A DNA stretch of 64,000 bases from Symsagittifera roscoffensis. Lineage: Eukaryota; Xenacoelomorpha; Acoela; Convolutidae. The translations under genes and the position numbers were made by a program. The DNA is taken from NCBI RefSeq assembly GCF_963678635.1, contig NC_087062.1, forward strand, positions 70,151,345-70,215,344, in the 5' to 3' direction. A model generated the notes under the pieces. It had not been told where the DNA came from. It was given only the letters and a program-made list of their open reading frames with translations, and searched no databases. Shown here in pieces: positions 11,590 through 23,812 of this stretch (the first letter of the stretch is position 1; each line of letters opens with the position of its first letter).

Positions 11590-13488
11590 TCCAAAAAAAG
11601 ATACATCTGATCTTTTTTGAAACTTAAGGATAGTCTTTGAAGTATAGTAGAAATAGCTGAAGCTTAAAAATTGAGAAAAATGAGTGTTGTTGAACACCAC
11701 AACCTTTTTAAAACATTTGAATTGTTTTCATTCGAAGTTAAATATTAGGTATGATTGTGTTAGATTGTACCATGTGCACAAAAATGCATTTTTTCTGTTT
11801 ATGGAACCTTTGCGTTTTCGCATACTTTCAATTGCTGTTACATTAGGGTGATTTAAAAAAAAGTTTTTTCTATATCCAAATTTTTTAGTAAAGAAAATGC
11901 TTAAACTGAAAAACGTTTCTTCGATAATTTTTCAGAAGAAAAAATTTTTTTATCAGGAACGGTTTTTTTGTAAACTTAAAAAACAAGCCTTTTTTGTTTA
12001 TGGAATTGTTGGATTTTCGCACATTTTTAATTGCTGTAACATTAGCGTGATTACAAAAACGGTTTTTCCTATATCCAAATTTTTTAGCAATGAAAATGCT
12101 TAATCTGGAGAACGTTTCTTCGATAATTTGCTGTTTGATGAAAGCAAGTTTTATTAATTTAAAAATTGTTCAATCTTCGTAGGCTACCTTTTTTATGAAA
12201 AAAAAGCTTTGGCACTTTGTCTTTTAGTTTTTTCAATTTTTGAGAAATTAATTAAGTTTCAGTACTGAAGCAAAATAGTCGGGTTGGAGAAAAAAAGATC
12301 AACACTTCTGATTAGCTTCAAATCAATTACTGTTCTGAATATTTCGCATGTAAGCTAAATCTTCCCAGATATCATCAAAATACTGTTGAATTCAATCAAC
12401 TCTATTGAAAATTGATTTTTTTGTTCTCTCGTAACTTTCATATAAACATTTAAGCCGAGAACCGTGAATTGTAATTGATAACGGGCATCCATTTTGTCGT
12501 TTTAACTAATTTTTTTGCATTAACTTTTGCACTCCAACTATGGTTTGAGTTGAATGTTTTTTTGGCGTAATCAAGGTGATATTGATATATGGTTTTGAAA
12601 CACTAACACTTGTTTTTCAGTTTCGAATTTCTCCCAAACGTTTTTTTGAAGGAATTTTTTTTAACGTTATCTAATCAATAGCTTTCAAAAAGCCAAGATT
12701 TGAGCTTCAAACTTCAGAATTGGGCACTATAAAATCAACTTTCAAACGCAACATTTTAAAATTTTCAAGCTTTTTTCAGCGATTCAGATCAAATCAATTT
12801 TTTAAAGAAGTTTTCGTTGCAGCTTGAATCATTACTGAAAAATTTCAAAAAGTCATATCACTCAAATTTTTGATATAATGTCTTCGGATTGCAATTTGTG
12901 GGAGAAAAAGCTTCAAAAAAAGTCCTTTCTTACATTCTTGGGTCGTCATAATTATTGTAGCAGATCTTATTATCAATGCTCAATTCAACAAAAACTTTCT
13001 TTTGTAGCAGATCTTATTATCGATGCTCAAATCAACAAAAACTTTCTTTTGCTTAGATGACTCTAATTATAGCAGTCTAAACAATTTATACAGAGAAAAT
13101 ACTTAGTGGGCTTGCATTTTTTAAAAATCAGTTTGTATTTAGACGCTTGCTATGAGAAACAACAACTAAGAAAACTCATTGATATACTCATTAAAAAAAC
13201 TGCCAAAAAACGAATCTGAGCTGAGTACAGCAATTGCAGAATCCTATATAAGAAGCACAGAAGATTCTCACATAGTTCTTATTAACGCGAGCCTTTTTTC
13301 CTTTCCTTGTTTTCTTTTTTGAGCGTGCGTTGATGGCCTAAATTAGGATTGAAGAATTTAATATCGGCATCAACTTGAAACAGTTAATGATTCAAAATTC
13401 ATGACAAGTTTTTGCGGAAAAATCATAACAAAGCTGAAGTTTTCTATAAAAAACTGTTTTAAACTAATTACCAAATTACATTCTTAAA
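11590..13488. repeat. Gene-free region with a ~199-bp-offset tandem duplication and a 47-bp tandem duplication
   Basis: Blocks 11797-11934 and 11996-12132 are diverged copies (shared CTATATCCAAATTTTTTAG and AACGTTTCTTCGATAATTT). Blocks 12957-13003 and 13004-13050 are near-identical 47-bp tandem copies starting GTAGCAGATCTTATTATC. No coding or RNA gene is supported. Confidence 0.7.
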
Positions 13489-13909
13489 CAGGAGCGGATT
13501 TAGGAGGACACTTTTCCTCAGGGATTTTACCCTCTCTCCAACCAAAGGGTCCCTCCTTTGATATTATTTTATGACATCCAGTTTGGGCCGAACAACCCTA
13601 AAATTTTTGACGTCAATGTTTTATGACATCCAGTTTGGGCCGACCAACCCTAAAATTTTCGACGCCAACATGTACTAATTTTGAAGCAGAGCGCGCGCCG
13701 AAAAAACTTAATTTTTTGTCAACATTTTCCAAAAAATGCCCAAAACGGTAATTTTGACCTGTTTGTTTTCAACTATTTGGCTGTGGTGCGAAAATTTTGG
13801 TCATGAATGCTTTTAGAGTTTTCTGGGAATGCTCGGAAAATCAGTTTGGTTGACCTACAAAATGAGAAAATCCGCTCTCCCCTCCGAGAAAAACCTAGAT
13901 CCGCTCCTG
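13489..13909. mobile_element. hAT-like MITE, larger relative of the 4548 element
   Basis: The ends CAGGAGCGGATTTAGG and CCTAGATCCGCTCCTG form inverted repeats matching the 4548-4762 element. Flanks TTCTTAAA (13481-13488) and TTCTTAGG (13910-13917) match at six of eight positions, fitting an aged 8-bp target duplication. Inside, a 52-bp unit starting TTTTATGACATCCAGTTTGG is duplicated in tandem (13567 and 13619). Confidence 0.75.
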
Positions 13910-13917
13910 TTCTTAGG

Positions 13918-14272
13918 AATTTTTGATTTTTTAATTTTTGAAATCGTTTATTTTTTTAATAACTTGAGTTATAAGAAATAGGTTTTTGAGCAAAAAACTT
14001 CCTTCTCATTGCTTTATAAAACACGCTACCTTCTGCGCTCGCTTGTTTTACCCGCTTGCTTTAATCAAGAAATTTGGACTTAAATTTAAAAAAAAATAAA
14101 ACCAGTTTTTTTATTTATTATAATTAAAACATTAAAACAACTTTCATATGAAGCATCAGCTTCCAGTTTAAAAAATTGCTTTCATATGAAGCATCAGCTT
14201 CCAGTAAAAAAAACTGAAACACTTCCAAAAACAAGGTCCCTCCCCATTTATTTCCACACACTGATTGTGGTT
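13918..14272. repeat. Gene-free spacer with a 27-bp direct duplication
   Basis: CTTTCATATGAAGCATCAGC-type units occur at 14141-14167 and 14179-14205. Nothing else is recognised. Confidence 0.5.
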
Positions 14273-15042
14273 ATTTGAATTCTATGCGCATGCGTTGCGC
14301 AGAAGATACAACCAGCTTTTGATTGATCAAAATAAGTGATAGCGAAGTTTCAACTGACTTTAAGGATAAACAAGACTGCTCGTATCAGGGCGAAGCCCTG
14401 AATGTTCCGACAGCCTTTTAAGGTTTATGGAGCAGCAGTAATAACATAAAAAATCAAATGAAATAAAACAAAATGAAAGTTTTCTTTTCCAAAATTTGAA
14501 ATTTTTTTATGAAAATCATCACCCCACACGCCATTAAAGTACAAAAAGATAGATTTCGTTCCTTGTAACAAATCAATTATGGCAAAAAAAGCTTCGTTCA
14601 ACCAATTTGGAACGATTTATAAGACGGATTAAATCTCCGCTTACGCGTTAATAGCGCGAATTATATCGCGCGTTAATTGTCCCAAATTGGTCAAAATGGC
14701 AATCTTTAAACCCTCATAACTTTACGAAAAGTGATCACAAGTGAAAGGTCTTTTCAAATTTAAGTTCAAGACAACAATGGCTTTCGAATGATATAAAAAA
14801 AATTCCGTCGAAAAATGGCTAGTTAAAAAGTCGAAATTTGTCTGAAGAAAAAAAAACCCACCCCGAGCACAAATATTCCGTTACTTTCGTATCGAAAGTC
14901 AGAACAAAAATTAGAACCTGCAATTAATTTGCAGGTTCTAATTTTTTATCCTTAAAGTCAGTTGAAACTTCGCTATCACTTATTTTGATCAATCAAAAGC
15001 TGGTTGTATCTTCTGCGCAACGCATGCGCATAGAATTCAAAT
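14273..15042. repeat. Perfect 98-bp inverted repeat enclosing a HINE-like element
   Basis: The left arm 14273-14370 and the right arm 14945-15042 are exact reverse complements over 98 bp by base-by-base reading; the outer ends are ATTTGAATTC and GAATTCAAAT. The interior holds a reverse-oriented HINE-like copy (14371-14907) and a small palindrome at 14911-14941 with 13-bp arms TTAGAACCTGCAA. Perfect arms imply recent origin or gene conversion. Confidence 0.9.
14371..14907 (-). mobile_element. HINE-like element, reverse orientation
   Basis: It begins CAAGACTGCTCGTATCAGGG and ends at the reverse complement of the TTGTTCCGAC end, with an A-for-G change (GTCAGAACAA). It keeps the GGGCGAAGCCC hairpin and the interior stems. 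It fills the space between the arms of the 98-bp inverted repeat. Confidence 0.75.
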
Positions 15043-15506
15043 CACCAAAATCACCAATTAATTTTACAAAACACTTCATTCTTAAAACTATTCAATACAA
15101 CCTTTTAGTGTATTTGCATTTTTGAAACTTCATCAAATTACAGCTTCATTTATAAAAAAAACGCTGTGTCGAAAATTACACAAAAAACCACCTCGATAGG
15201 CCGACCAACCCTAAAGTCTATAGGCAATTAGAACAAAAATTTTGTCTCTCATTGTCCTATTGAAATTACTATGCCCAGCTCTTAATTAGAATTGGAACCA
15301 AACTTGTTCAGAAAAGTTTTTTTTTCTTGATAGGGAAACTATTTTGACATTTGAAGGCAACTGTTGGGATTTGCGTGGCAATACTTGCATGTTAGAATAC
15401 AATATTTGACCTCATATGAGCTTTCTCTACAAAACAAAAACAAAAGGATATCCAAATCATGGCAACTGAAATGATTTCTGCATTAATTAGAAGCCTAAAC
15501 ACTAAA
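15043..15506. other. Gene-free spacer before the inverted array
   Basis: AT-rich sequence. A short match to the GGCCGACCAACCCTAAA block of the 13489 MITE occurs near 15199. No gene is supported. Confidence 0.4.
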
Positions 15507-16603
15507 CAAGACTGCTCGAATCAGGGCGAAGCCCTGAATGTTCCGACTGCCTTTTAAGGTTTATGGAGCAGTAATAACACTTAAAAAAATTCAATGAAAT
15601 CAAACAAAATGAAAAAAAAAAAATTCGAAAATTTGAAATTTTTTATAAAGTACAAAAGGATAGATTTCGCTACTTGTAAAAAATCAATTATGGCAAATAA
15701 GCTTCGTTAAACCAATTTGGAATGACTTTTAAGACGGATTAAATCTCCGCTTACGCGTTAATAGCGCAAAATATATCGCGCGTTAATTGTCCCAAATTGT
15801 CCAAAATGGCAATCTCTAAACCCCCATAACTTTCCGAAAAGTGATCACAGGTGAAATATTTTTTCAAATTTGAGCTCAGGACGACAATACCTTTCGAATG
15901 ATATAAAAAGATTCCGTCAAAAATGGCTAGTTAAAAAGTCGAACTTTGTCTGAAGAAAAAAAAACCCACCCCGAGCACAAACAATCCGTTATTTTCGTAT
16001 CGAAAGTCGGAACAACAACATGCACATGACGAAAAGAAACAAAAGTTTCAGTGTGTTTGCGTTACTTTTTGTTCCGACTTTCGATACGAATGTAACGGAA
16101 TATTTGTGCTCGGGGTGGGTTTTTTTTCTTCAGACAAATTTCGACTACTTAACTAGCCATTTTTGACGGAATTTTTTTTATCTTTCGAAAGATATTGTTG
16201 TCTTGAGCTCAAATTTGAAAAGATATTTCACCTGTGATCACTTTTCGTAAAGTTATGGGGGTTTAAAGATTGCCATTTTGGACAATTTGGGACAATAAAC
16301 GCGCGATATATTTCGCGCTATTAACAAGTAAGCGGAGATTTAATCCGTCATAAAAAAAATTCCAAATTGGTTTAACGAAGCTTATTTGCCATAATTGATT
16401 TGTTACAAGTAGCGAAATCTATCCTTTTGTAATTTATATGGCGTGTGGGGGATGATTTTTTATTTTAAAAAAATTAAAAATTTTTGAAAAAAAAATTTTT
16501 ATTTTATTTCATTTCAATTAATTTTTTTATGTTATTACTGCTGCTGCATAATCCTTAAAAGGCAGTCGGAACATTCAGGGCTTCGCCCTAATACGAGCAG
16601 TCT
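15507..16603. repeat. Array unit 1: reverse plus forward HINE-like pair
   Basis: The reverse copy 15507-16015 has a small internal deletion compared with the others, which explains the shorter first period. The forward copy is 16069-16603. Each strand can fold into a very long hairpin with arms of roughly 500 bp. Confidence 0.85.
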
Positions 16604-16673
16604 GGTTCAAATTTAAAAATTGTTTTGATTGTTTCAAACATGATAAATTCTAAAATTTGAGTCTATAGCGAAA

Positions 16674-17797
16674 CAAGACTGCTCGTATCAGGGCGAAGCG
16701 CTGAGTTTCCCGACTGCCCTTTGAGGTTTATGGAGCAGTAATAACACTAAAAAATTCAATGAAATAAAACAAAATGAAAAATTTTTTTTTTCTAAAATTT
16801 AAAATTTTTTATGAAAATCATCCCCCCACACGCCATATAAAGTACAAAAGGATAGATTTCGCTACTTGTAAAAAATCAATTATGGCATATAAGCTTCGTT
16901 AAACCAATTTCGAATGATTTTTAAGACGGATTAAATCTCCGCTTACGCGTTGATAGCGCGAAATATATCGCGCGTTAATTGTCCCAAATTGTACAAAATG
17001 GCAATCTCTAAACCCCCATAACTTTTCGACAAGTGATCACAGGTGAAATATTTTTTCAAATTTGAGCTCAGGACGACAATAACTTTCGAATGATATAAAA
17101 AGATTCCGTCAAAAATGGCTAGTTAAAAACTCGAACTTTGTCTGAAGAAAACAAAACCCATCCCGAGCACAAACAATCCGTTACTTTCGTATCGAAAAGT
17201 CGGAACAACAACATGCACATGACGAAAAGAAACAAAAGTTTTATTGTGTTTGCGTTATTTTTTGTTCCGACTTTCGATACGAATGTAACGGAATATTTGT
17301 GCTCGGGGTGGGTTTTTTTCTTCAGACAAATTTCGACTACTTAACTAGCCATTTTTGACGGAATTTTTTTTATCTTTCGAAAGATATTGTTGTCTTGAGC
17401 TCAAATTTGAAAAAATATTTCACTTGTGATCACTTTTCGTAAAGTTATGGGGGTTTAAAGATTGCCATTTTGGACAATTTGGGACAATAAACGCGCGATA
17501 TATTTCGCGCTATTAACAAGTAAGCGGAGATTTAATCCGTCATAAAAAAAATTCCAAATTGGTTTAACGAAGCTTATTTGCCATAATTGATTTGTTACAA
17601 GTAGCGAAATCTATCCTTTTGTAATTTATATGGCGTGTGGGGGATGATTTTTTATTTAAAAAAAATTAAAAATTTTTGAAAAAAAATTTTTTATTTTATT
17701 TCATTTCAATTAATTTTTTTATGTTATTACTGCTGCTGCATAATCCTTAAAAGGCAGTCGGAACATTCAGGGCTTCGCCCTAATACGAGCAGTCTGG
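16674..17797. repeat. Array unit 2: reverse plus forward HINE-like pair
   Basis: The reverse copy is 16674-17208 and the forward copy 17262-17797. The forward copy ends GAGCAGTCTGG rather than GAGCAGTCTTG, a variant shared by units 1 to 3. Confidence 0.85.
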
Positions 17798-17865
17798 TTC
17801 AAATTTAAAAATTGTTTTGATTGTTTCAAACATGATAAATTCTAAAATTTGAGTCTATAGCGAAA

Positions 17866-18986
17866 CAAGACTGCTCGTATCAGGGCGAAGCCCTGAGTTT
17901 CCCGACTGCCCTTTGAGGTTTATGGAGCAGTAATAACACTAAAAAATTCAATGAAATAAAACAAAATGAAAAAAAAATTTTTTCTAAAATTTAAAATTTT
18001 TTATGAAAATCATCCCCCCACACGCCATATAAAGTACAAAAGGATAGATTTCGCTACTTGTAAAAAATCAATTATGGCATATAAGCTTCGTTAAACCAAT
18101 TTCGAATGATTTTTAAGACGGATTAAATCTCCGCTTACGCGTTGATAGCGCGAAATATATCGCGCGTTAATTGTCCCAAATTGTACAAAATGGCAATCTC
18201 TAAACCCCCATAACTTTTCGACAAGTGATCACAGGTGAAATATTTTTTCAAATTTGAGCTCAGGACGACAATACCTTTCGAATGATATAAAAAGATTCCG
18301 TCAAAAATGGCTAGTTAAAAACTCGAACTTTGTCTGAAGAAAACAAAACCCATCCCGAGCACAAACAATCCGTTACTTTCGTATCGAAAAGTCGGAACAA
18401 CAACATGCACATGACGAAAAGAAACAAAAGTTTCATTGTGTTTGCGTTATTTTTTGTTCCGACTTTCGATACGAATGTAACGGAATATTTGTGCTCGGGG
18501 TGGGTTTTTTTCTTCAGACAAATTTCGACTACTTAACTAGCCATTTTTGACGGAATTTTTTTTATCTTTCGAAAGATATTGTTGTCTTGAGCTCAAATTT
18601 GAAAAAATATTTCACTTGTGATCACTTTTCGTAAAGTTATGGGGGTTTAAAGATTGCCATTTTGGACAATTTGGGACAATTAACGCGTGATATATTTCGC
18701 GCTATTAACGCGTAAGCGGAGATTTAATCCGTCTTAAAAATCATTCCAAATTGGTTTAACGAAGCTTATTTGCCATAATTGATTTGTTACAAGTAGCGAA
18801 ATCTATCCTTTTGTACTTTATATGGCGTGTGGGGGATGATTTTTTATTTAAAAAAATTAAACATTTTTGAAAAAAAAATTCATTTTATTTCATTTCATTT
18901 CATTTTTTTATGTTATTACTGCTGCTCCCTAATCCTTAAAAGGCAGTCGGAACATTTAGGGGTTCGCCCTGATACGAGCAGTCTGG
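17866..18986. repeat. Array unit 3: reverse plus forward HINE-like pair
   Basis: The reverse copy is 17866-18400 and the forward copy 18454-18986. It is offset exactly 1192 bp from unit 2 over most of its length, with very few differences. Confidence 0.85.
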
Positions 18987-19054
18987 TTCAAATTTAAAAA
19001 TTGTTTTGATTGTTTCAAACATGATAAATTCTAAAATTTGAGTCTATAGCGAAA

Positions 19055-20173
19055 CAAGACTGCTCGTATCAGGGCGAAGCCCTGAGTTTCCCGACTGCCC
19101 TTTGAGGTTTATGGGGCAGTAATAACATTAAAAAATTCAATGAAATGAAACAAAATGAAAAAATTTTTTTTTCTAAAATTTAAAATTTTTTATGAAAATC
19201 ATCCCCCCAAACGCCATATAAAGTACAAAAGGATAGATTTCGCTACTTTTAAAAAATCAATTATGGCATATAAGCTTCGTTAAACCAATTTGGAATGATT
19301 TTTAAGACGGATTAAATCTCCGCTTACGCGTTAATAGCGCGAAATATATCGCGCGTTAATTGTCCCAAATTGTCCAAAATGGCAATCTCTAAACCCCCAT
19401 AACTTTACGAAAAGTGGTCATAGGTGAAATATGTTTTCAAATTTGAGCTCAGGACGACAATACCTTTCGAATGATATAAAAAGATTCCGTCAAAAATGGC
19501 TAGTTAATAAGTCGAACTTTGTCTGAAGAAAAAAAACCCACCCCGAGCACAAACATTCTGTTACTTTCGTATCGAAAGTCGGAACAACAACATGCACATG
19601 ACGAAAAGAAATAAAAGTTTCAGTGTGTTTGTGTTACTTTTTGTTCCGACTTTCGATACGAATGTAACGGAATATTTGTGCTCGGGGTGGGTTTTTTTTC
19701 TTCAGACAAATTTCGACTACTTAACTAGCCATTTTTGACGGAATTTTTTTTATCTTTCGAAAGATATTGTTGTCTTGAGCTCAAATTTGAAAAGATATTT
19801 CACCTGTGATCACTTTTCGTAAAGTTATGGGGGTTTAAAGATTGCCATTTTGGACAATTTGGGACAATTAACGCGCGATATATTTCGCGCTATTAACGCG
19901 TAAGCGGAGATTTAATCCGTCTTAAAAATCATTCCAAATTGTTTTAACGAAGCTTATTTGCCATAATTGATTTGTTACAAGTAGCAAAATCTATCCTTTT
20001 GTACTTTATATGGCGTGTGGGGGATGATTTTTTATTTAAAAAAATAAAAAAATTTTGAAAAAAAAATTTTCATTTTGTTTTATCACTTTTAATTTTCTAA
20101 TGATATTACTGCTCCATAAACCTTAATGGGCAGTCGCAACAATCAGGGCTTCGCCCTGATACGAGCAGTCTTG
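19055..20173. repeat. Array unit 4: reverse plus forward HINE-like pair
   Basis: The reverse copy is 19055-19587 and the forward copy 19641-20173. The last forward copy has a more diverged 3' part (GGGCAGTCGCAACAATCAGG) but regains the GAGCAGTCTTG end, so the array's outer boundary looks like an ordinary element end. Confidence 0.85.
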
Positions 20174-20476
20174 GTTCCATTTAAAGCTGATGATGATTTC
20201 TATCAATTGTTTCAGAAAATGTTTCGAAAAAAAAAAAATTCTAGTGTTCTCATTAACTGAAGTTGTAGAAAAATCCTTGAAACTTTTTTGCCTATAGTAT
20301 CCCAGTGATTTGTAATAAACACTACCATCAAATGTTTGATTGAACGTTGTATATTGTCTATTGTTTTCTGATATGAAATTTCTAAAAAGTTGAACCCCTC
20401 AAAACTGTTATTAACACTATCACTGGGTTGAAGCAACGCGTTGCAAATCAAACGAAATAAACATATTGTACGTCTT

Positions 20477-20640
20477 GAAAAAGCTGCTCGTATATCAGAG
20501 CAAGACTTTGAACGTTGCTACTGCCCTTTGAAGCTGAAGACAAAACACTGCTCCAGAAAAATAAAAAAAGTATTTACGAAAATAGTAATGAAATTTCTTG
20601 TTTTTTTTTTCATTTTCCACACGCCATTGTGAAAAAGAGC
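20477..20640 (-). mobile_element. Highly diverged HINE-like fragment
   Basis: GCTGCTCGTATATCAGAGCAAGAC, AACGTTGCTACTGCCCTTTG and CACACGCCATTG keep the order of the reverse-oriented family. The rest is lost. Confidence 0.45.
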
Positions 20641-20716
20641 TGGAAATAGCGTCTTTTTCGTATTAAAAAGACCAAACTGCTGGCCTTAATTCAATTCATA
20701 CGAGTTAACCTCTACA

Positions 20717-21490
20717 GACCAAAAATGCTAGTCATACAATTCCATAAACTAAGTATATGAAAAAAAAATCATACAAATTTCACACATTTTGCTAAAATGT
20801 GTTCATCAAATTTTCAGAGAGTTTTTTCTTGTTTTGTCGTAAAATCGGTGTATTGAACTAAATAAAAAAGAAATTTTTTTTGTAAAAAAGCGGATCATAT
20901 AACTTCCATATGTAGTAATTTTTGAAATTGCCCCAAAATTTTTTTTAAACGCGAGTCGAATTTTGTACTCAAACAAACTTCTTTGAAATTATTTTTGCAT
21001 GCAAATTTTTTTTTTGTGTGCTTAACGTAGTCCTGGATACACAAAAAATGAGACTTTTTCCTTTCCCCGGATACCTTTTTTCAAAAAACGCTAAAAACTG
21101 CTATCAATGTCTGATATATTAGAATTTCGAATTTTGAGAATAATCATCTTTGAATTTTTTTTGCCAACATTTAAAAGTATGATAATTTCACTGTTTGATT
21201 TGTGTAAAAAAAAACTCTTATACAATTCAGGTTGTTTCTAAATCATTGTAAATGCAAGACGAACAAAGATTTGGTGACTCTGTTTTTGACATTTGTCACG
21301 AACACATTCCAAACGTTTGAAGAATTTAATTCAAAACAAAAAAAACATTTTCTTTGTTTATGAGAAAAGACTAGTCATACAATTTCCATTTATGATATAT
21401 CACTAATCATAGACCTTTCATGCTATTTTCTGAAAATTCTATGACTAGCGTTTTCTATATAAGAAAATTGTATGACTAGCATTTTTGGTC
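20717..21490. mobile_element. MITE-like element with 25-bp perfect terminal inverted repeats
   Basis: The left end GACCAAAAATGCTAGTCATA (continuing to 20741) is an exact reverse complement of 21466-21490. Related subterminal motifs (CTAGTCATACAATTT near 21371, ATGACTAGCG near 21441) repeat inside. No coding frame. A target duplication is not obvious, so the superfamily is undetermined. Confidence 0.75.
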
Positions 21491-22302
21491 AACCCGGGCA
21501 GAATGTTAATTTGCAAAAAATTTTAATCCAACATATAGAGCGTGAATTTTTGCAGAATAATTGCATCTTATCTTTATACCAAACGATCACACATAAAGAT
21601 ATTTTAGAATACATTGAAAACAGTTTAAAAAATGTCAAAAACCCTTAATTAGAAGTTCGGAAATTTGCATAGCAAAAAAAAACAATCCAAGCAGTAATTT
21701 TCAGTGTTTTTTTTTTCAATTGAGAAAAACTATCTCTTTCATGTCATAGTAATTTAAACGTCTAAATTCTCTATTGGTTCAAGTTTTTTAGGATAACTAT
21801 TGAACGCTGAACTATTGAAATTTTAACCAAGCTCAATTAGAATCAATGGTTTAAAGGGATGGATTTTCTTTTTTTACTTTTATAGATGGAAACTTGTAGC
21901 AAAAATTCGACTTATAATTTGCGTTCAGGAAATTTTTTGACAAAAAACAGCTAAAAAAAATCTTTTGCAAGGAATGAGATAAGCCAGCAATTAAATGAAA
22001 CTGTATAATTGTTTTCGCTTTTATGTTAGGTAATTTGGTTGTATGCCCAGTAACCATGAGCAGCTATAATTCTTTTAGATTTGTTTTTAATTAAAAAAAC
22101 TGAAAAAAAAATTTTTGTAAATGTTCTTTTTTCAATTGAGAAAAAGCTCAAATTAGCTTTTTCTTTTAGAATGCCAACACGAAAAATAAGATCAAAATTT
22201 TTTAAGAGTTTCTTAGAAAAAATAATAGTACGTACTTGAATACAGTCAGCATCAAACACCAACCGATTTTTGAGAAGTTTGGCTGCAGTTGATGACATAA
22301 AG
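21491..22302. other. Gene-free AT-rich sequence
   Basis: Only short A/T-rich frames; nothing recognised. Confidence 0.4.
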
Positions 22303-22375
22303 AGACATTTAACATAGTGGTAAGGCGTTCTCTCATAGATCGTCGAATCACGCGTTCGATCCCCTGCCATTGCAA
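22303..22375 (+). ncRNA. tRNA-like pol III promoter boxes, probable tRNA-derived SINE or pseudogene
   Basis: TAACATAGTGGTAAGG (22310 onward) resembles an A box and GCGTTCGATCCC (22352-22363) a B box, at a tRNA-like spacing. I could not fold a matching acceptor stem, so a functional tRNA is unlikely. A SINE head is the simplest reading. Confidence 0.35.
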
Positions 22376-23440
22376 TGAATAGTTTGAGAGGGACACGGGA
22401 CGCGCTCTCAATGCACCTCTAGCTTCATTATTATCAAAGCTTGACTTGTTTAGGTTGCAATAGTGGTATTACTAAAAAGTTATAGGAGCAAAGCAAACCG
22501 AACTTGTGTAGAAAAAGAATAGCTTCACTCAATAAAATAACTCAACCTGGAACGTGGGGAAATACGCAGAAACAAACTTATAACCACAATCACAAAAAGT
22601 CTAAAAAAGTTAAATATCGTACAAGTATTAGACAGAAAGCCAATGAAAGTAATTTTTATAAAATTAACAACAAAATAAAATTGAAAATCAGAAAAATTAC
22701 CCATCTCTGCGCGCTTTTTTTTCAAGATAGGTTTATCCGATGTAATACTTTCCTGTTACTACGTTTCTATTCACGAATAGTTTTGATTAAAAATCTGATA
22801 CATTCCAGTCCTAGTTATTTTTGAAAAACAGCTCATTGGGGGAAAAACGTTAGATAGATCTACGGCCCATAGAGTTTTCCGAACATTTTAATGATTTTCT
22901 ATTATACCTCTTGCGTGTAAAGTAAAGACGCTTAAGCAAATGAGAAACAAAATTGGAAAAAGAGTGTTGGCAGCAAAACAGTCATAGTTAGCAGCAAAAA
23001 AGCAAAAACATGAAAAAAAAAACAAGAAAATAAACCCATATTCTACCTCAAATTCTACCCAGCATAGCATCAAAAGAAAAAATAATGTTTTTCGAAGAAG
23101 TTCTCAAAAAGACAATTTACACGTTGAAAACTGCAAAATCAGAAAGTCGGCCGATGATTCTGAGCGGAAATTTGAATGGAAGTGATTATCCGTGAAATGG
23201 TTGAAAAATATGAATAAAAACCTAAAGTTCTGTTCATTCTCCGAATATTTTTGAACGGACTTTGAAATGTGACAGACTTATTTATGAAATGTTGCAAGAA
23301 GGCAAAACCCGCCCGTACCGGAAGACTTTGCACCTGTTATCAACCACTTTTTGTTGAACCCGCTATCAACAGTTTTCAACCCACAGTGAATATGCTTCTG
23401 AACCGACAGATGAAAGTAAACTTGTCATTTCAAAAATTGT
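22376..23440. other. Gene-free AT-rich sequence
   Basis: No supported gene or repeat. Part of 22376-22450 may be a SINE body, but no second copy is in the window to compare. Confidence 0.35.
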
Positions 23441-23812
23441 TTGTTCCGACTTTTGACCAAAGTAAGGAAATTCTTGTTGGGGATTTTTCAGATTCTTTAA
23501 CTTAAAATTTTTTTTAAGTTTTATTTATATAGTCTGAAATAATCTGAAAGAATATTTCATCTGCGATCGTTTTTTGCATGGGGGGCTTGAAACTTGCTGG
23601 CTTGGCCACTTTTTTTAAATAAAGGCGCAAGTTTTCCCCCTTTTTTCTACACCTAGCATAAACGGCAAATAAATGCGGATTGTAAAACCAAAAACATTTG
23701 GAAATTTTTTTCTTTTTGTTTGAATTGATTACTATTCATATGATCATCTTAAAAAGTTTCCTTAAAAGCGGTCGGCATATTGAGGGCTTATCGTGCCGAT
23801 ACGAGTAATTTT
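23441..23812 (+). mobile_element. Old, diverged HINE-like copy
   Basis: It starts TTGTTCCGACTTTTGACCAA and keeps ATATTTCATCTGCGATCGTT and GGGGGCTTGAAA in the family order. It ends with GCGGTCGGCATATTGAGGGCTT then GATACGAGTAATTTT. The 3' hairpin is eroded. Confidence 0.6.

Larger units (their letters stand above)
15507..20173. repeat. Array of four head-to-head HINE-like inverted pairs
   Basis: Eight HINE-like copies alternate in orientation. Reverse copies start at 15507, 16674, 17866 and 19055; forward copies start at 16069, 17262, 18454 and 19641. The R-start spacing is 1167, 1192 and 1189 bp. Within a pair the two 5' ends face each other across a ~54-bp spacer (ACATGCACATGACGAAAAGA...). 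Between pairs the 3' ends face each other across a ~70-bp spacer starting TTCAAATTTAAAAATTG. Units two and three are nearly identical, so the array grew by tandem amplification of an inverted pair. Confidence 0.9.

Noticed and set aside
17138-18536. Two identical 68-codon frames 1192 bp apart
   Set aside because: They are made by the HINE-like array junctions (reverse end, spacer, forward end) and repeat only because the DNA unit repeats.
15507-20173. CRISPR array
   Set aside because: The repeats are ~530 bp, alternate in orientation and have constant spacers; the sequence is animal DNA.
22303-22375. A functional tRNA gene
   Set aside because: A and B boxes are readable but no acceptor stem pairs; kept only as a tRNA-like feature.
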